Assembly (NCBI RefSeq): GCF_038502225.1
Contig: NC_091355.1
Span: forward strand, 16,958,556-17,022,555
Direction of reading: 5' to 3'
Source: Cherax quadricarinatus
Lineage: Eukaryota; Arthropoda; Malacostraca; Decapoda; Parastacidae
DNA: 64,000 nt
Under the pieces are notes generated by a model. The model had not been told where the DNA came from. It saw nothing but the letters and a program-made list of their open reading frames with translations, and did no database searches. A program made the position numbers and the translations under genes. Below are positions 30,917 to 41,879 of the stretch, in pieces (the stretch's first letter is position 1; every line of letters begins with the position of its first letter).

Positions 30917-30917
<1 letters not shown>
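30822..30917 (+). mobile_element. tRNA-derived SINE head
   Basis: TGGCTGCGTGGTAAAG fits a Pol III A box and GCAGGTTCAAGTCTTG a B box about 46 bp downstream, then TAGACGTAGAGACAATG into a TA tract. Upstream GGCGCCCATACTTATCTGGG belongs to the same unit. The anticodon arm is not tRNA-like, so a SINE is favoured over a tRNA gene. Confidence 0.55.

Positions 30918-31010
<93 letters not shown>
30918..31010. repeat. (TA)46 microsatellite
   Basis: Pure TA tract between a SINE tail and a PLE end fragment. Confidence 0.97.
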
Positions 31011-31011
<1 letters not shown>

Positions 31012-31012
<1 letters not shown>

Positions 31013-31133
31013 AGGCGCATTCCTGACTTCTCACATTATCATGTGAGAAGTCACGAATGCGATTGGAATTTCACTATTCTTTGACAGTGGTTATTTTACA
31101 TATTCTGACATTACCTGTTAACTGTGATCTTAT

Positions 31134-31137
<4 letters not shown>
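31012..31137 (+). mobile_element. PLE terminal fragment with a small palindrome
   Basis: 31065-31137 (GGAATTTCACTATTCTTTGA, GTGGTTATTTTACATATTCT, CTGTGATCTTATTGCAT) matches the outer tail of PLE copies A-C. Before it, GCGCATTCCTGACTTCTCAC and its inverse GTGAGAAGTCACGAATGCG form a near-palindrome at about 31015-31063, which looks like two PLE ends joined head to head. Confidence 0.65.

Positions 31138-31194
<57 letters not shown>
31138..31194. repeat. (TA)n microsatellite
   Basis: About 28 TA units outside the PLE end. Confidence 0.97.
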
Positions 31195-31197
<3 letters not shown>

Positions 31198-31199
31198 AT

Positions 31200-31560
31200 A
31201 TTCACTTATGTTAATGAGTAATCAATCATTTTAAAATATATAACTGTAAAAAAGGTATGGAAAAATAAACAAAAATTCGTGCCAGAGCATTCGATACATC
31301 ATGTGAGATTTTGGATTATTAAAAATCATTCAGGAGTTTTTGGAACTAATCCAAAATATCCAAAAGTAATCAGGACATTTGGGAACCAATCATGTTTCTC
31401 GGGCGTAATCTGGAAATCTAAGGACTGTGTAAAATATTTTGAAGCATATATTGCATATACCTCATATAAAGATTTAATGAATCACGGATTTCTCAAAAAA
31501 GGTGAAAATTTCACGCTTAAATTTGATTTTGAACACATGAATAAACGATTTGAATGCTAA
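31200..31560. other. AT-rich spacer, no supported gene
   Basis: A 93-codon frame at 31279-31560 lacks recognisable motifs and sits in internally repetitive AT-rich DNA. Confidence 0.4.
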
Positions 31561-31561
31561 A

Positions 31562-31777
31562 ATAGGAGATATGCCTGAGAGATTTGCAGACTTGAATAAG
31601 AGATTTGTAATCTTGTATGAGAGATTCGTAACTTTGTATGAGAGATTTGTCTGCATGAGCGAGAGATTTGTGGGCAAGACAGAGATTTTTGCGCCTGAGG
31701 GATTTGTGGGCATGAATGAAAGATTCGTGGGCATGAATGAAAGATTTGTGGCCATGAATGAAAGATTTGTGTGAATG
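31562..31777 (+). repeat. 21-24 bp minisatellite, about 9 copies
   Basis: Unit resembling GAGAGATTTGTGGGCATGAAT, giving a seven-residue repeat (ERFVGMN) in one plus frame. No start or splice support for a gene. Confidence 0.8.
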
Positions 31778-32455
31778 AAGCAGAGGTCTGTAAACATTCG
31801 ATGATGATACAAATCATGATACAGATATCCTCCAGTTGACCGCTTCACTGGTTCATTTAGCAAACTTAGCCAATATTTACCGTCCTGACTGCTTATGTAG
31901 ATTGCCAGATCCGTTCCCGATAAGTAGACAGGCACTGTATGAGACTTACGGGTTTAGCGGAGATCTTGATAATTAAAAAATGTCGATATTGACTGCCTCA
32001 TCTCTGTCAGATTCATCTTGCAATCATGAGAAAATATTGAGGGTATGTTGGAATAAAGATCGATTTTCTTTAATCGATCGGCTGATGTTTTCATTAAGAG
32101 TTTTCAGAGTAGACCATTGTAGTTGATATAAACACGATAGCCCTATAGTTGTCAATTAACTTACCCCTGTGGTCGTTTGGCATCTTTTCTCTCTCCTTTG
32201 TGATTATTGCATTATGAATACCAATCGCCATCTCTTACCCAAATTATTTACTCTTTCCCTCCTCATCTTTTGCTGTTATCTTTTACAAATGTTCTTCCTC
32301 AAAGCCCATTTAGCCTCTTTAAAATTTGTGTTTTTACGTAAGTGCCTCTGTGAACAGGTTTTATCATCGTTACTTTTACAGAGAAGTTGGTCAACCTTTC
32401 ATCGACTCAGTTTGATCAATTACACAGGTTAGTTCTCCCTATGAATATTGATTTG
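31778..32455. other. Intergenic, no gene recognised
   Basis: Contains GAGACTTACGGGTTTAGCGG near 31938, a word from the dispersed SINE-like family. Otherwise unremarkable. Confidence 0.4.
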
Positions 32456-32459
32456 CTAA

Positions 32460-34080
32460 GACACGAAAGAAAGATGTGATTTATTGAGGTGGTGAATACC
32501 AACCAAATGTTTTTGTAACGAAGAACCTTGGATTGGCAAGATCATGTACTTGACTACGTGTACAGGGAAGGGGGTGACAAAAATGAAACGTAAGACTGAA
32601 TGTTTCCATGTTAGGACTCTGAAGACTCTTAAAAACACAGTGATTGGTCTCAGCACGTTAACTTGGGTTTTGTCATTACGTTGTCGAGTGTTGAGCTTAC
32701 CCAGAACCACCAGATAGTTTTACGATACTGGTTAAATTTTATGCGACATAAAAACTTCCTAAGACCATCTGCAGTTTGGAAAAATAAGGGAATTTATCCC
32801 ATGAAACGCTCAACATTTGTATGGAACTATGCTCAGACCAGATGACCCGAATTGTTCACAACGATTTATTAAGTCATTTCATGAGCTACAAAATGGTCCT
32901 AGACGTCACTTCACTAAATCAAAATGAATGTGATAGTGATTATGGACAAAATTAATTTTTTATTAGAGGATACAGAGGCTTACGTTACCCTTGATAAGAA
33001 CCCTCTCTAGAAACAGATAACACTAATTTTAATAAACAACTTAAAACGTTACTATGTAATGATTAATTGATTAAACAATTGCCAGCTAGATCAGCTACAC
33101 TTCCATATATATATGGCCTGAATAATACTCATGAACTGCGATATCCAGCTAAATTTATTCTCAGTTCCGTGGGATGCGTGGCATATAATTTGTCCAAGTG
33201 GTTGGTCAGTGTTAACTGCAATATAGGTAACATCTGGGAACCGACATAAAAAGCAATGTACACCTCATTGATAAATTGCAGAATCTGAATATTTCGAGTG
33301 ACTGTATATTAGTACTTTTTACTTCGTTGTTAACTCGGGTCCCAGTACCTGATTTGTTGTCCTACTTGGAAGATGCATTGGATAAGTTCCCTATGCCGTT
33401 CCCAAAGAACATTACTACTGAAATGATTAGGCTGTGTGTAGCTGATTGGAAGTTCGGGTTTGAGGGAAAGTGTTATGCCCAAAAGCATGACAGGGCCATA
33501 ATAAATCCATTACCTCTTGTTTTGATAATCTATATATGGAGTTTTTTTTTTAGATTAAACCGCTGAAAGATATCCTGCCTAACGTATCCAGACCTGGATA
33601 CGTTCTTAGCGAGATTTCGCAATGAAAAAGGAGTGGATTGCAAAAAAATCACATTCCTGAATATTCTGATATACCGTGTTTATAAAAATTTCAAGTTCAC
33701 AGTATATAGGAAGGCAACCAGTGTTTATTTGTATATCCATTACTACTCCAATCACTAAACCAAAGTAAAGAGGAATGTTTTTCTCACTTTGTTCCAGAGA
33801 ACCTTGCAAGTTTGGAGCCCTGAGATTCTTGATGACGAAATTACTCTAAGGTGCTTGTTGAAAAAGGTTCGATAGGAGTTTGGAATACTTATTGTAGATC
33901 TGAACCTAGGTTAACCACTCAGGTTAGGAATGTGTTAGTTCTCCCCTACAACGAGAGAGTATCTGTTCTGCCGAATGCCCAAAAACGATTCAACATAGTG
34001 GATATTCAAAAGAATAGGGATACAGTGTTTGTGACGGAATGTGTTTTGTGTTCCCGTGTGTTGTGTTCCCAATTCTAGGC
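32460..34080 (+). pseudogene. Penelope-like element reverse transcriptase, decayed
   Basis: Blocks of a PLE polyprotein follow each other in shifting frames. They include VITLSSVELTQNHQIVL at about 32666, LLEDTEAYVTLDKNPL at about 32955, NTNFNKQLKTLL at about 33022, the finger block ATLPYIYGLNNTHE at 33094 and VGCVAYNLSKWLV at 33172. After these come LQNLNISSDCIL with a damaged motif A at 33276, VPVPDLLSYLEDALDKFP at 33340, VADWKFGFEGKCYAQKH at 33440, FKFTVYRKATSVYLYIHY at 33691 and the linker NVLVLPYNERVSVLPNAQKR at 33927. The motif A Asp (normally in a FDVTSLFT-like word) and the YVDD motif between KDILPNV and DLDTFLARF are both deleted. Stops and frameshifts are frequent. The GIY-YIG domain is essentially missing. 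The copy is long dead. It is a different, more diverged lineage than copies A-C. Confidence 0.82.
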
Positions 34081-34900
34081 TTTTGGGTGTATCTCTTCGT
34101 ACAAGAGCTTACAGAACAAAATCCCCTGAGGAAACTTGAGGATTGTGAAGGCGTTTTTGATATAGCTAAGTTCCTCTTCTAAGAATTCTTCACTGCAGGA
34201 AGAAACCGATGAATACTCCCTCCCCTCTACAAGAGAACTATAGCAGGAAAAGAAATGAATGAGGTCTTCTTAGTTGGTAGGTGTATAATATACTGCTCAT
34301 TTCAATATAACATCCTGTTTTAAGTGTCTGTCATCGAGGAAAGGAAGGGAAACATTTCCTTCCACTTCCATGGTAAATTGTATGATTTGTTCAACTTGGT
34401 TAAGACGTTCTTATAGTAGTAGTAGGTTGAAACATCTGGGAACAAGAGCCAGATTTTCACTTATCTCAATCGGGTGATGTTTCATTGTATATAATAAAAT
34501 GTCACCCTCTACAGATTTTCCAGGAACATGTTTGCCATAAAAAAAACACTTAGGGTGATCACATTACTAAAGCAAACTTCTACTTGTTGTGACTGCTCCC
34601 ATAGGAAAGCACATTATAGATGTATACGTCAATGAATAGTTTAAAAAATCGACAAGTTGGTAAATGAGACACATGCCCATCATTTGGGTAAATTTACTGT
34701 AGAAACTTTAATCAAGAATGATGGACTGAACACATCGACTCCAGGCTGAGGGACTGATTACCTCAAACTCCTTCTCAACTTCCACCTTTCTCTGCATCGG
34801 ACTGAAAAAGCCACTGGCTGACGAAAAGCTTCTAGAATAAAGATACCCAAATGCTGCACAAGTGTGTCATTGTTAAGATGTGTGATTCCGTATGAAGGAG
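34081..34900 (+). mobile_element. PLE 3' region and tail
   Basis: No coding is readable to about 34640. Then ACAAGTTGGTAAATGAGACA and the block GATGGACTGAACACATCGAC to AAAGATACCCAAATGCTGCA match the solo tail at 27690-27945, which marks the end of the element begun at 32460. Confidence 0.55.
34802..34832 (+). ncRNA. Degenerate hammerhead-like motif in PLE tail
   Basis: CTGAAAA, extra A, hairpin-capable GCCACTGGCTGAC, then GAAAAGC. GAAA is intact but core position 8 is A opposite C3, breaking the pair. Confidence 0.3.
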
Positions 34901-34957
34901 ATACACTGGTCAATGAGTAAGTGCCCTTTTGAAAAGCGAAGTAACATCCTGTGACCA

Positions 34958-35745
34958 CTTTATTAAGTACACCCGTACACTTGCACATGAATACAAATAT
35001 CCAATATGCCAATCATGTGGCAACACCTCAATGCCTAAAATCATGCAGACAGGTTCAAGAGGTTCAGTTGTTATTCAGATTAAACATCAGAATGGACAGG
35101 AAAACTGATCTAAGTGACTTTTACCATAAAATGAGTGTTGGTGTAAGACGAGGGTAGCTTATCTCTGAAACTGCTGATTTCCTAGGATTTTCGAGCACAA
35201 GAATCTAAAATTTAAAGTGACTGCTGTGAAATACACAAAAGAAAGTGAGTAGCAGTTCTGGGAGCGATAAGTCCTTGTAATGAGAAATGTGAGAAATGTG
35301 AGGTACAGCAATGGTATGCAAATGAGCAACTCTGAATGTACCACACATCGAACCTTGAAGTGGATGGGTCCAGCTGCAGAAGATCGCATAGGGTTCCACT
35401 GCTGTCAGCTAAGAACAGGAGACTGAAGCTACAATTGGCACAAACTCACCAAAACTTAACATACGAAGATTGGAAAGAAAAGTCGTCTGGTCTGATGAAT
35501 CGCAATTTCTGCTGGGACATGTAAATGGTATGGTCAAGATTTGGCATAAGCCATTGCGATGTGGTGGAAGGGATATTCTCACTATAAATGTGGAGACGAA
35601 CAAATCTGCAGCATCTGAGTGATGTTATGGAGTCAACATGGGCCAGAATCTCTGGAAAATGTTTCTAGTTCACTGATGAATTCATGTTACGAAGAATTCA
35701 GCCTCTTCTGAGGCCAAAGGAGAAGCCATTCTTAGTGTTAATAAT
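34958..35745 (+). pseudogene. Tc1/mariner-type transposon, internally deleted
   Basis: Begins with GACCACTTTATTAAGTACAC, a terminal inverted repeat typical of one Tc1 group, then AATCATGTGGCAACACCTCA. Coding traces in order are MDRKTDLSDF (N-terminal start), a helix-turn-helix remnant (ETADFLGFSS-like), RTLKWMG and the RRSHRVPLLSAKNRRLKLQL block. Then comes WKEKSSGLMNRNFCW, a decayed form of the first-Asp (WSDES) region of the DDE core. The sequence jumps from about 35547 to a C-terminal trace (DVVEG near 35558, NLQHLSDVMES), so the middle and last catalytic acidic residues are gone. A clear right TIR is not visible. In the family this is a cut-and-paste transposase, but this copy is inert. 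Confidence 0.8.
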
Positions 35746-35769
35746 ATGAATGTATAAATATATATATAC

Positions 35770-35930
35770 ATATATTTTGTGCCCACGAATGAGTGGTATT
35801 GATCAATAATAACACTGGACTAGCAGACTCGAACCCATGCTGCTCTGGCCTGCCTCATGGTGGGCGAAAACTCACAAGGCAGGCCAAAGCAGCATGGGTT
35901 CGAGTCCTGGCTAGTCGCGTATTGTTATTG

Positions 35931-35932
<2 letters not shown>
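35770..35932. mobile_element. tRNA-derived SINE, inverted pair
   Basis: An antisense copy (CTAGCAGACTCGAACCCATG, CTGGCCTGCCTCATGG) is followed at once by a sense fragment (AGGCAGGCCAAAGCAGCATG, GGTTCGAGTCCTGGCTAG). Arms of about 21 bp around 35836-35856 and 35878-35898 are complementary with a 21-bp loop. It is the same family as 8400-8520. The unit starts with CCACGAATGAGTGG. Confidence 0.7.
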
Positions 35933-36014
<82 letters not shown>

Positions 36015-36023
36015 TATATATAT
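35933..36023. repeat. (TA)n microsatellite with interruptions
   Basis: TA tract with two TTA/ATA slips, between the SINE pair and the LINE 5' end. Confidence 0.95.
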
Positions 36024-38330
36024 GTTGTTGGTAGACAGCAACCACCCAGGAAGTACTACTGTCCTGCCAGATGACTGTGAAACAGAAACCTGTAACTGTT
36101 TTGCATGATTTTAGGATTGCTGGTTTTCTTTTCTGTCTCATAAACACGCTAGATAACAGGGATATCTTGCTACTCCAACTTACACTTTGGTCACACTTCA
36201 CAGACACTCACATGCATATATATATACATACATCTAGGTTTTTCTCCTTTTTCTAAATAGCTCTTGTTCTAATTTATTTCTTCTATTGTCCATGGAGCAG
36301 TAGAAAGAATCTTTCCTCCGAAAGCCATGCGTGTCGTATGAGGCGACTAAAATGCCGGAGCAATGGTCTAGTAACCCCTTCTCCTGTAGACATTTACTAA
36401 AAAAGAGAAGAAAAAACTTTATAAAATTGGGATGCTTGAATGTGCGTGGATGTAGTGCGGATGACAAGAAACAGATGATTGCTGATGTTATGAATGAAAA
36501 GAAGTTGATGTCCTGGCCCAAGGGAAACAAAGTGGGGGGTAGGAGTTTCGGTGGTGGGAGGAGGAGAGAAAAGATTTGGGGGGATTTTATTTTAGGAGCC
36601 TTTTGCCAAGGAAGAATTGGGTGGGGACCCAAAAAAAAAGGGGGTTTTTAGAAGGTTGGAAGGTAATTGGGGGAATTAAAAAAAAAGGGAGGCCCTTTTG
36701 AAAATTTTGAAAAAAAGGGTTTTTATAATTTCATATTTTAAAAAAAAGGATAAAAAATTCAAGAAATAGAGGGGAAAGACAAAGTTTTTGGAAGAGGGTA
36801 AAAGTGTTAAATTTCGATTACATGTTTTAGGGGCCAAAAAAGGGACATTTCTTTTACTCCAGAAAAGTAGATGGGCAAGGAAAAAAACACAAAAAAAGAG
36901 GGGGTAAAGGTTTTTAAAACAAAAGGGGGCGTTGGGTAAGATAAAAACACTATTGGAGGTAGTGGGCAAAGAAGCAAAAACAAGGGGGAAAGGTATGGGG
37001 TTTAAAAATTAAAAGGTGTTCACCGTTTTAGGTTACGGAAAGTGGGGTGGGAGGGAAGAGGAGCGATTGTAATAAATTAAAGGAGAAAAAGGGAAAAATT
37101 ATGTAGAAAGTTTTTACAAAGTAGAGTATAGGAGGGAAAGAAAGGGGAAAAAAAGGAAAAGGAGTGGGGGCAAAAAAAAGAAGCAAATAAAATTTAATTT
37201 ATCAAAAAATTTTTTAAAATAAGAAATTTTTTGGAGTGGATTAACTTTAAGAACCTAAAAAAATGGATTTTATTAAAAGAGGAGGAAAATTATTTGGGGG
37301 GTGGTTTGGGGAAGATGGAGGGAAATTTTGGGGAAATTGTTAAATGTTATGAAGAAGGAGTTTTTGTGTTAGGAAGGGGAATAAATTTTAGGAGTGAAAA
37401 GACCCCATTGGAGTGTGGGGAGTTCGGGGCGTGGAAAAAGGGGTAAAGCAGCCGGGAAATGGGAAAAAGATGAAATTTAAAAGCGGTGGGGTATATTTTT
37501 GGAGTGGTTGGTGAATTATTTAATAAATTTTGGAAAGGGGGGTAAGGACCTAGGGAGGGGCAGAACTGCAATTTCCCGTTGTATAAAAGGCAAAAGGGGA
37601 CAAAAGAGATCTTTGGGGTAATTTTTGGTAAAAATGGTTTTGATTATTTTGAAAGAATTAAAAGAGGGAGAAAGGATGCGGGAAAACGGGGGCTTTTAGG
37701 AAAGGGGGAGGGGGGGTGGGAAGGTTTTAAAGGGGACATAAAATAAACAGTTTTTAAACAAAAATCTTTTGCATTTAGGGTTTTGGGGAACGTATGAGGG
37801 TATAGGGGAATTTGGGGAATGTTGGGGTGTATTGTGTGGAGGGGGAAACAGTGAAGGTTTTTATGAGGATTGGGCTCAAAATTAAAAAAATGTTGGAAAG
37901 GAAATTTTTCCCAAAAAATGGCTAGACAAATGTTATTCACCTGGTTTTAAAGCTTTTGGGCAAATCTAAAAGATAAAGAATCCCTAAAGGGGGGTTTTTC
38001 TTTGCTCTTTGCTATCCCATGTGCTCTTGGGAATTCTAAGAGAAGTTAAAGGTTGGGGAAAAATTTGGGGGGTGTAAAAGAAAATTAAAATGAATAAGGA
38101 AAAAAGAAGAGATAAAATTTGGTGAGAAAGTTTGGATTTGTTTGGAGGGAAGAAGGAGAAGGAAGTTTGAATTTGGGGTGGACGGTAGGAGGGTTTGAAA
38201 GTAAATTGAAAAATTTTGATGGGAAAAAGGGGTGAGTTATTGGGGCTGGGGAGACAAAGAACTTTGCCTGGAGGAAAGGGTTTTAAAAAAGTATTTTTAA
38301 AATTTATAGTGTGAAGCAGGGTAGAATGTT
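36024..38330 (+). pseudogene. RTE LINE with 5' UTR; distorted after about 36.5 kb
   Basis: The 5' UTR (TTGGTAGACAGCAACCACCC to CCTGTAGACATTTACTAAAA) is clean and colinear with the inverted segment at 20.83-21.24 kb. It leads into KLGCLNVRGCSADDKKQMIA, the start of the endonuclease and so the true N-terminal region missing from the long copy. From about 36.5 kb the same LINE can be followed only in fragments: GGGAAGAGGAGCGATTG near 37051, AGATGGAGGGAAATTTTG near 37313, TTTGGAGTGGTTGGTG near 37497, TTGTATAAAAGGCAAAAGGG near 37580 and GGAGACAAAGAACTTTG near 38249. Runs are inflated and bases lost. It breaks off before the 3' UTR. Damage here may be mostly sequencing error. Confidence 0.75.
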
Positions 38331-38339
38331 TGAGGAAAG

Positions 38340-40490
38340 GGGGGAGAGTGGGGGGGGATTATGAGATGTGGTTATGGTGGGGTTGATGATATAGAGGAGA
38401 GAAGGTGATTACCTGGGAGGGGTGATTGCCTGGTGGTGTGACGGTGCAGGGTATAGCTTTGGGAGGGTGGGTTTGGGGGTGGGGGTGATGGATGCGGGAG
38501 GTGATGGATTTGGGGGGAATTTGGGGGAGGAGGCGTGTAGGGAGGGGAATTTTACGGGTGTGAGGAGAAATGTTGGGAGGATGGTGGTAGGGTGATGGTT
38601 TTTGGGTGGTGAAGGTGAGGGACCTGTGGAAGGGTGTGGACGGAGGAAAAAGTATGGAGGGTAGAGAGGGATGGAGGTGGTAAGGTGATAAAAGGAAATG
38701 GTGAGGGACTGGGGAAAAATTTTTTGGGGGGAGAAGGAGGACGGTGTGAAGTTGGGACTGATAAAGGTGAGAAATTTGGGGGTTTGAGAAGATAAATTGT
38801 AAGGGGCGACTGAATTGTTGTGAAGACACTTTGTGATGAAGACAGATTGGGGGCAGCGCTTTAGGTAAAGAGCAGGACGAAAAAACGATTGTGTGAACGT
38901 TGGGTTGTGATGAACGATGAGTGCGATGAACAGAGCTTGGAGAAGGTGCCCTTGTGATGAACGATGCATTTGATGAACACTTGTTGTGGTAAAAGAGGGT
39001 TTTGAAAGAGGCATTGGCGAACGATTGATTGAGACGAACTTGGGCTATTGGATAGCGAGAGATTGTAGACGGCCGACGAGGGTTTGGGTTGTGAGAATCG
39101 GGAGGGCGTGGATGGTGGAAAGGCTGATGGATGGTGGTGAGGGGGGAGGACTGGTGGGAAGGTGATGACTGGTGGTGAGGTGAGGGAATGGGGGAGGTAT
39201 GGATGTTGAGGTGAGGATGGGATTAGGTGATTGACTGGGTGAGGGTGATATGGTGGGAGGGTGTGGACGGGAGAGAAATGGACTGGTGGTGAGGGTGATG
39301 GCTGGGGGGAGGTGATGGACGGGGGGTTGAGGATGATGGATGGGGGGGAGGGTGAGGGACTGGTGGTGAGGGTGATGGACTGGTGGTGAAAGGATGAGGC
39401 TGGTGGTGGGATGATGCTGGTGGTGAGGTATTGACAGTGATGAATGAGGGACTGGTGGTGAGTGAGGGACTTTGGTGATAGTGACGGACTGAAATGTTTG
39501 ACCGTGGTGAGGGATTGAGGGGGTGGTGAATGTTTTCGGTGATTGGCTTGTAGGGTGATGGACGGGTGAGGGTAGGGTTTTTGCGTGAGTTGAGGGACTG
39601 ATGGTGAGGACTGGGGTAGAGGTGCACGGGGGTGAGAGGACGACTGGGTGAGGGTTGGGGACTTTGGGTGATGAGGACGGTTGTGAGGGGGGACTGAGGG
39701 GGTGATGGACTTTGGTAAAGGGGGGGTAAATGAGGAGGGTTGTGGGTGGGGTTGGGAGGACGTGTGATGGACTGGGAGGGTGAGGACGGTGGTGATGGTG
39801 ATGGACTGGTGGTGAGAGGGGACTGTTTTTGTGAGGACTGGGGGGGAAAAGGGTGGTCGGGTGAGGGGTGATGGACTGGGTGATGGTGAGGGGACTGGTG
39901 GGAGATGATTGACTAGTGGTAAAATTTAGGGACTGGGGGGGGGGGTGATGACTGTGGGAATGAAAACCCTGGAGTTGTGACGACGATAGATTGTGATGAA
40001 CGACTGCCCTAGTGATGAAGAGGGGTTGTGACGAACGACTGAGATTGTATGAAATGCGATTGTTAACCCCTACGCTTTGACGAAATTGCGATTGTGTAAA
40101 CCCCTTGGTGGGGGGTGATGGCTGATGGTGGGGCGAGGGTGGGGTGTGGTGAAGAACTGGGGTGAGAGGAAAGGATGGTGGGGGGGGATGGATGGGGGTG
40201 AGGTGATGCTGGTGGTGAGGGAGGGAATGGTGGTGTGGTGAGGGACGTTTTGGGGGGGGTGGGCTGGTGAAGTGATGGATGGTGGGGGTAGGGATAAAGG
40301 GGATTGACGGTGGTAGGGTATGGACTGTGGTGATAGGCTGTGTGAGAATGGACTTTTTGGAAGGGTGATGGGGGAAGACAGGACTGGTGGGGTGGGGTGA
40401 TGAACTGGGGGACGGACGAGTGGTTGGGTTTGATTGGAGTGGGAGTAAGGAAGGGGGTGAGGGTTGGTGGGGGTGAAGTTTTGGGGTTAA
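38340..40490. repeat. Minisatellite array, about 18-21 bp unit
   Basis: Noisy units of GGACTGGTGGTGAGGGTGAT type, with sub-blocks of TGATGAACGATTG type at about 38815-39020 and 39970-40100. Long minus-strand Pro/Ser/His frames are by-products. Confidence 0.75.
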
Positions 40491-40589
40491 GTTTTGAATT
40501 TTGAAGATCTTGATTTTAAAGGAAAAATTTTGTTATAATCCCTCCCCAGGTATGGTTTGGGTGATTTGTTGGTATTTAATTAACTTTGG

Positions 40590-41215
40590 TAGAACCCAAA
40601 GGAAGAAAAACACAAGGAGGACAAAAAAAAGGATGGAAAAACAGGATGCCCCCGGATCCAAAAAAAAAGGGAGGGAAAAACCAAAAGGGAAGGGAAACAA
40701 AAAGGAGAGGGAAAAACACAAGGAAACCCAAAAACCAAGGGAGGGGACAACCGGAAGGACAAAAACACAGGGAACAAAAACGAAGGGGGGCCAAAAAAAA
40801 GGGAAACAACCAAAAGGAAAAAACGAGAAGAGGAAGAAAAAGGGACTAGAAACAACCAAGGGAACAACAAACGGCCAGAAAAAACACAAGGAAGAAACAA
40901 AAAAACCAAAAAAAAAGGACCCGAAAAACCACAAACAGACAAAACACAAGGAAAGGCACAAACAAGGGAAACAACAACAAGGGGCAAAAACCAAAGGAAA
41001 AAAAACAACGAAAGGCAACAACCGAAGGAAAAACAAAACCAAAGGGAAAACCCAAAAACCCAAAGGAAAGGGGGAAAGAAGGGAGGCCCGGGAAGGACAA
41101 AACAAAGGGAAAGGGAAAACAACCGAAGGAGGAAAAAACCCGAAAAGGAAAACCCGAAGGAAAGACCCCCGGGAAGGCAACAACACAAGACAAAACCCCA
41201 AGGGAAAAACGGGGT
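40590..41215. repeat. Purine/A-rich tandem array
   Basis: Noisy GGGAAACAACCAAAAGGAAA and CACAAGGAAAAACC units. The Lys/Gly/Thr plus frame and the Phe/Pro/Cys minus frames are artefacts of composition. 41216-41520 holds no gene. Confidence 0.7.
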
Positions 41216-41536
41216 TTAACTTTTTGGGGGGGCCCGAAAATCTCCCCGCTTCATCGGCACCTTGCCCCGAACTCCCAACGAAAACCCCCCCAGTTAACAG
41301 TTTGGCCACTTGAACAATTTGGGAGTTCAAATTTTCCTATTGCATCCATATTAGTTATTTTTTACATTTTTGATTTAAAGTGTTTTTTAAACGTTTTTGG
41401 TGCAATTACGCCCAGGGTAAACCCTTCGGTTTTTCTTTTGGCTTTTTAAATTTTTATTGTCTTTTTTTTTATTTATCTTTGTTTTCCATTCCTAAGTTCA
41501 AGTACAACTCTTTCTTTTTCTCCCCTTTCTACGGGC

Positions 41537-41537
<1 letters not shown>

Positions 41538-41571
<34 letters not shown>

Positions 41572-41626
41572 CAAACACACACACACACACACACACATTA
41601 TATATTATATATTATACATATTATAT

Positions 41627-41688
<62 letters not shown>
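41538..41688. repeat. (CA)n and (TA)n microsatellites
   Basis: CA tract with one interruption to about 41596, then a TATAT tract to 41688. 41689-41875 is AT-rich with no gene. Confidence 0.9.
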
Positions 41689-41690
<2 letters not shown>

Positions 41691-41879
41691 GTGAAAAATG
41701 AATGTTTTTGGGGAAAAAATTTTTTTTGGGATAATGTATGTTCACTTGTAAATATTAAAGAACAAAAAAATACAAAATATAAGGGAAGAAACTCTTCATT
41801 AATGAAAATTACTATTTTGGTTAAATATAGAAGGGGATGTTCAATGTTTTTTAAATATACCCAGAAGAGGGAAAACAGA

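Noticed and set aside
31279..31560. 93-codon open frame with ordinary composition
   Set aside because: No recognisable motif, internally repetitive AT-rich DNA, and it leads straight into a minisatellite. Kept as spacer.
40501..41330. Lys/Gly-rich plus frame (270 codons) and Phe/Pro/Cys minus frame (265 codons)
   Set aside because: Both are by-products of one purine-rich tandem array. No motif, start context or splice site supports either.
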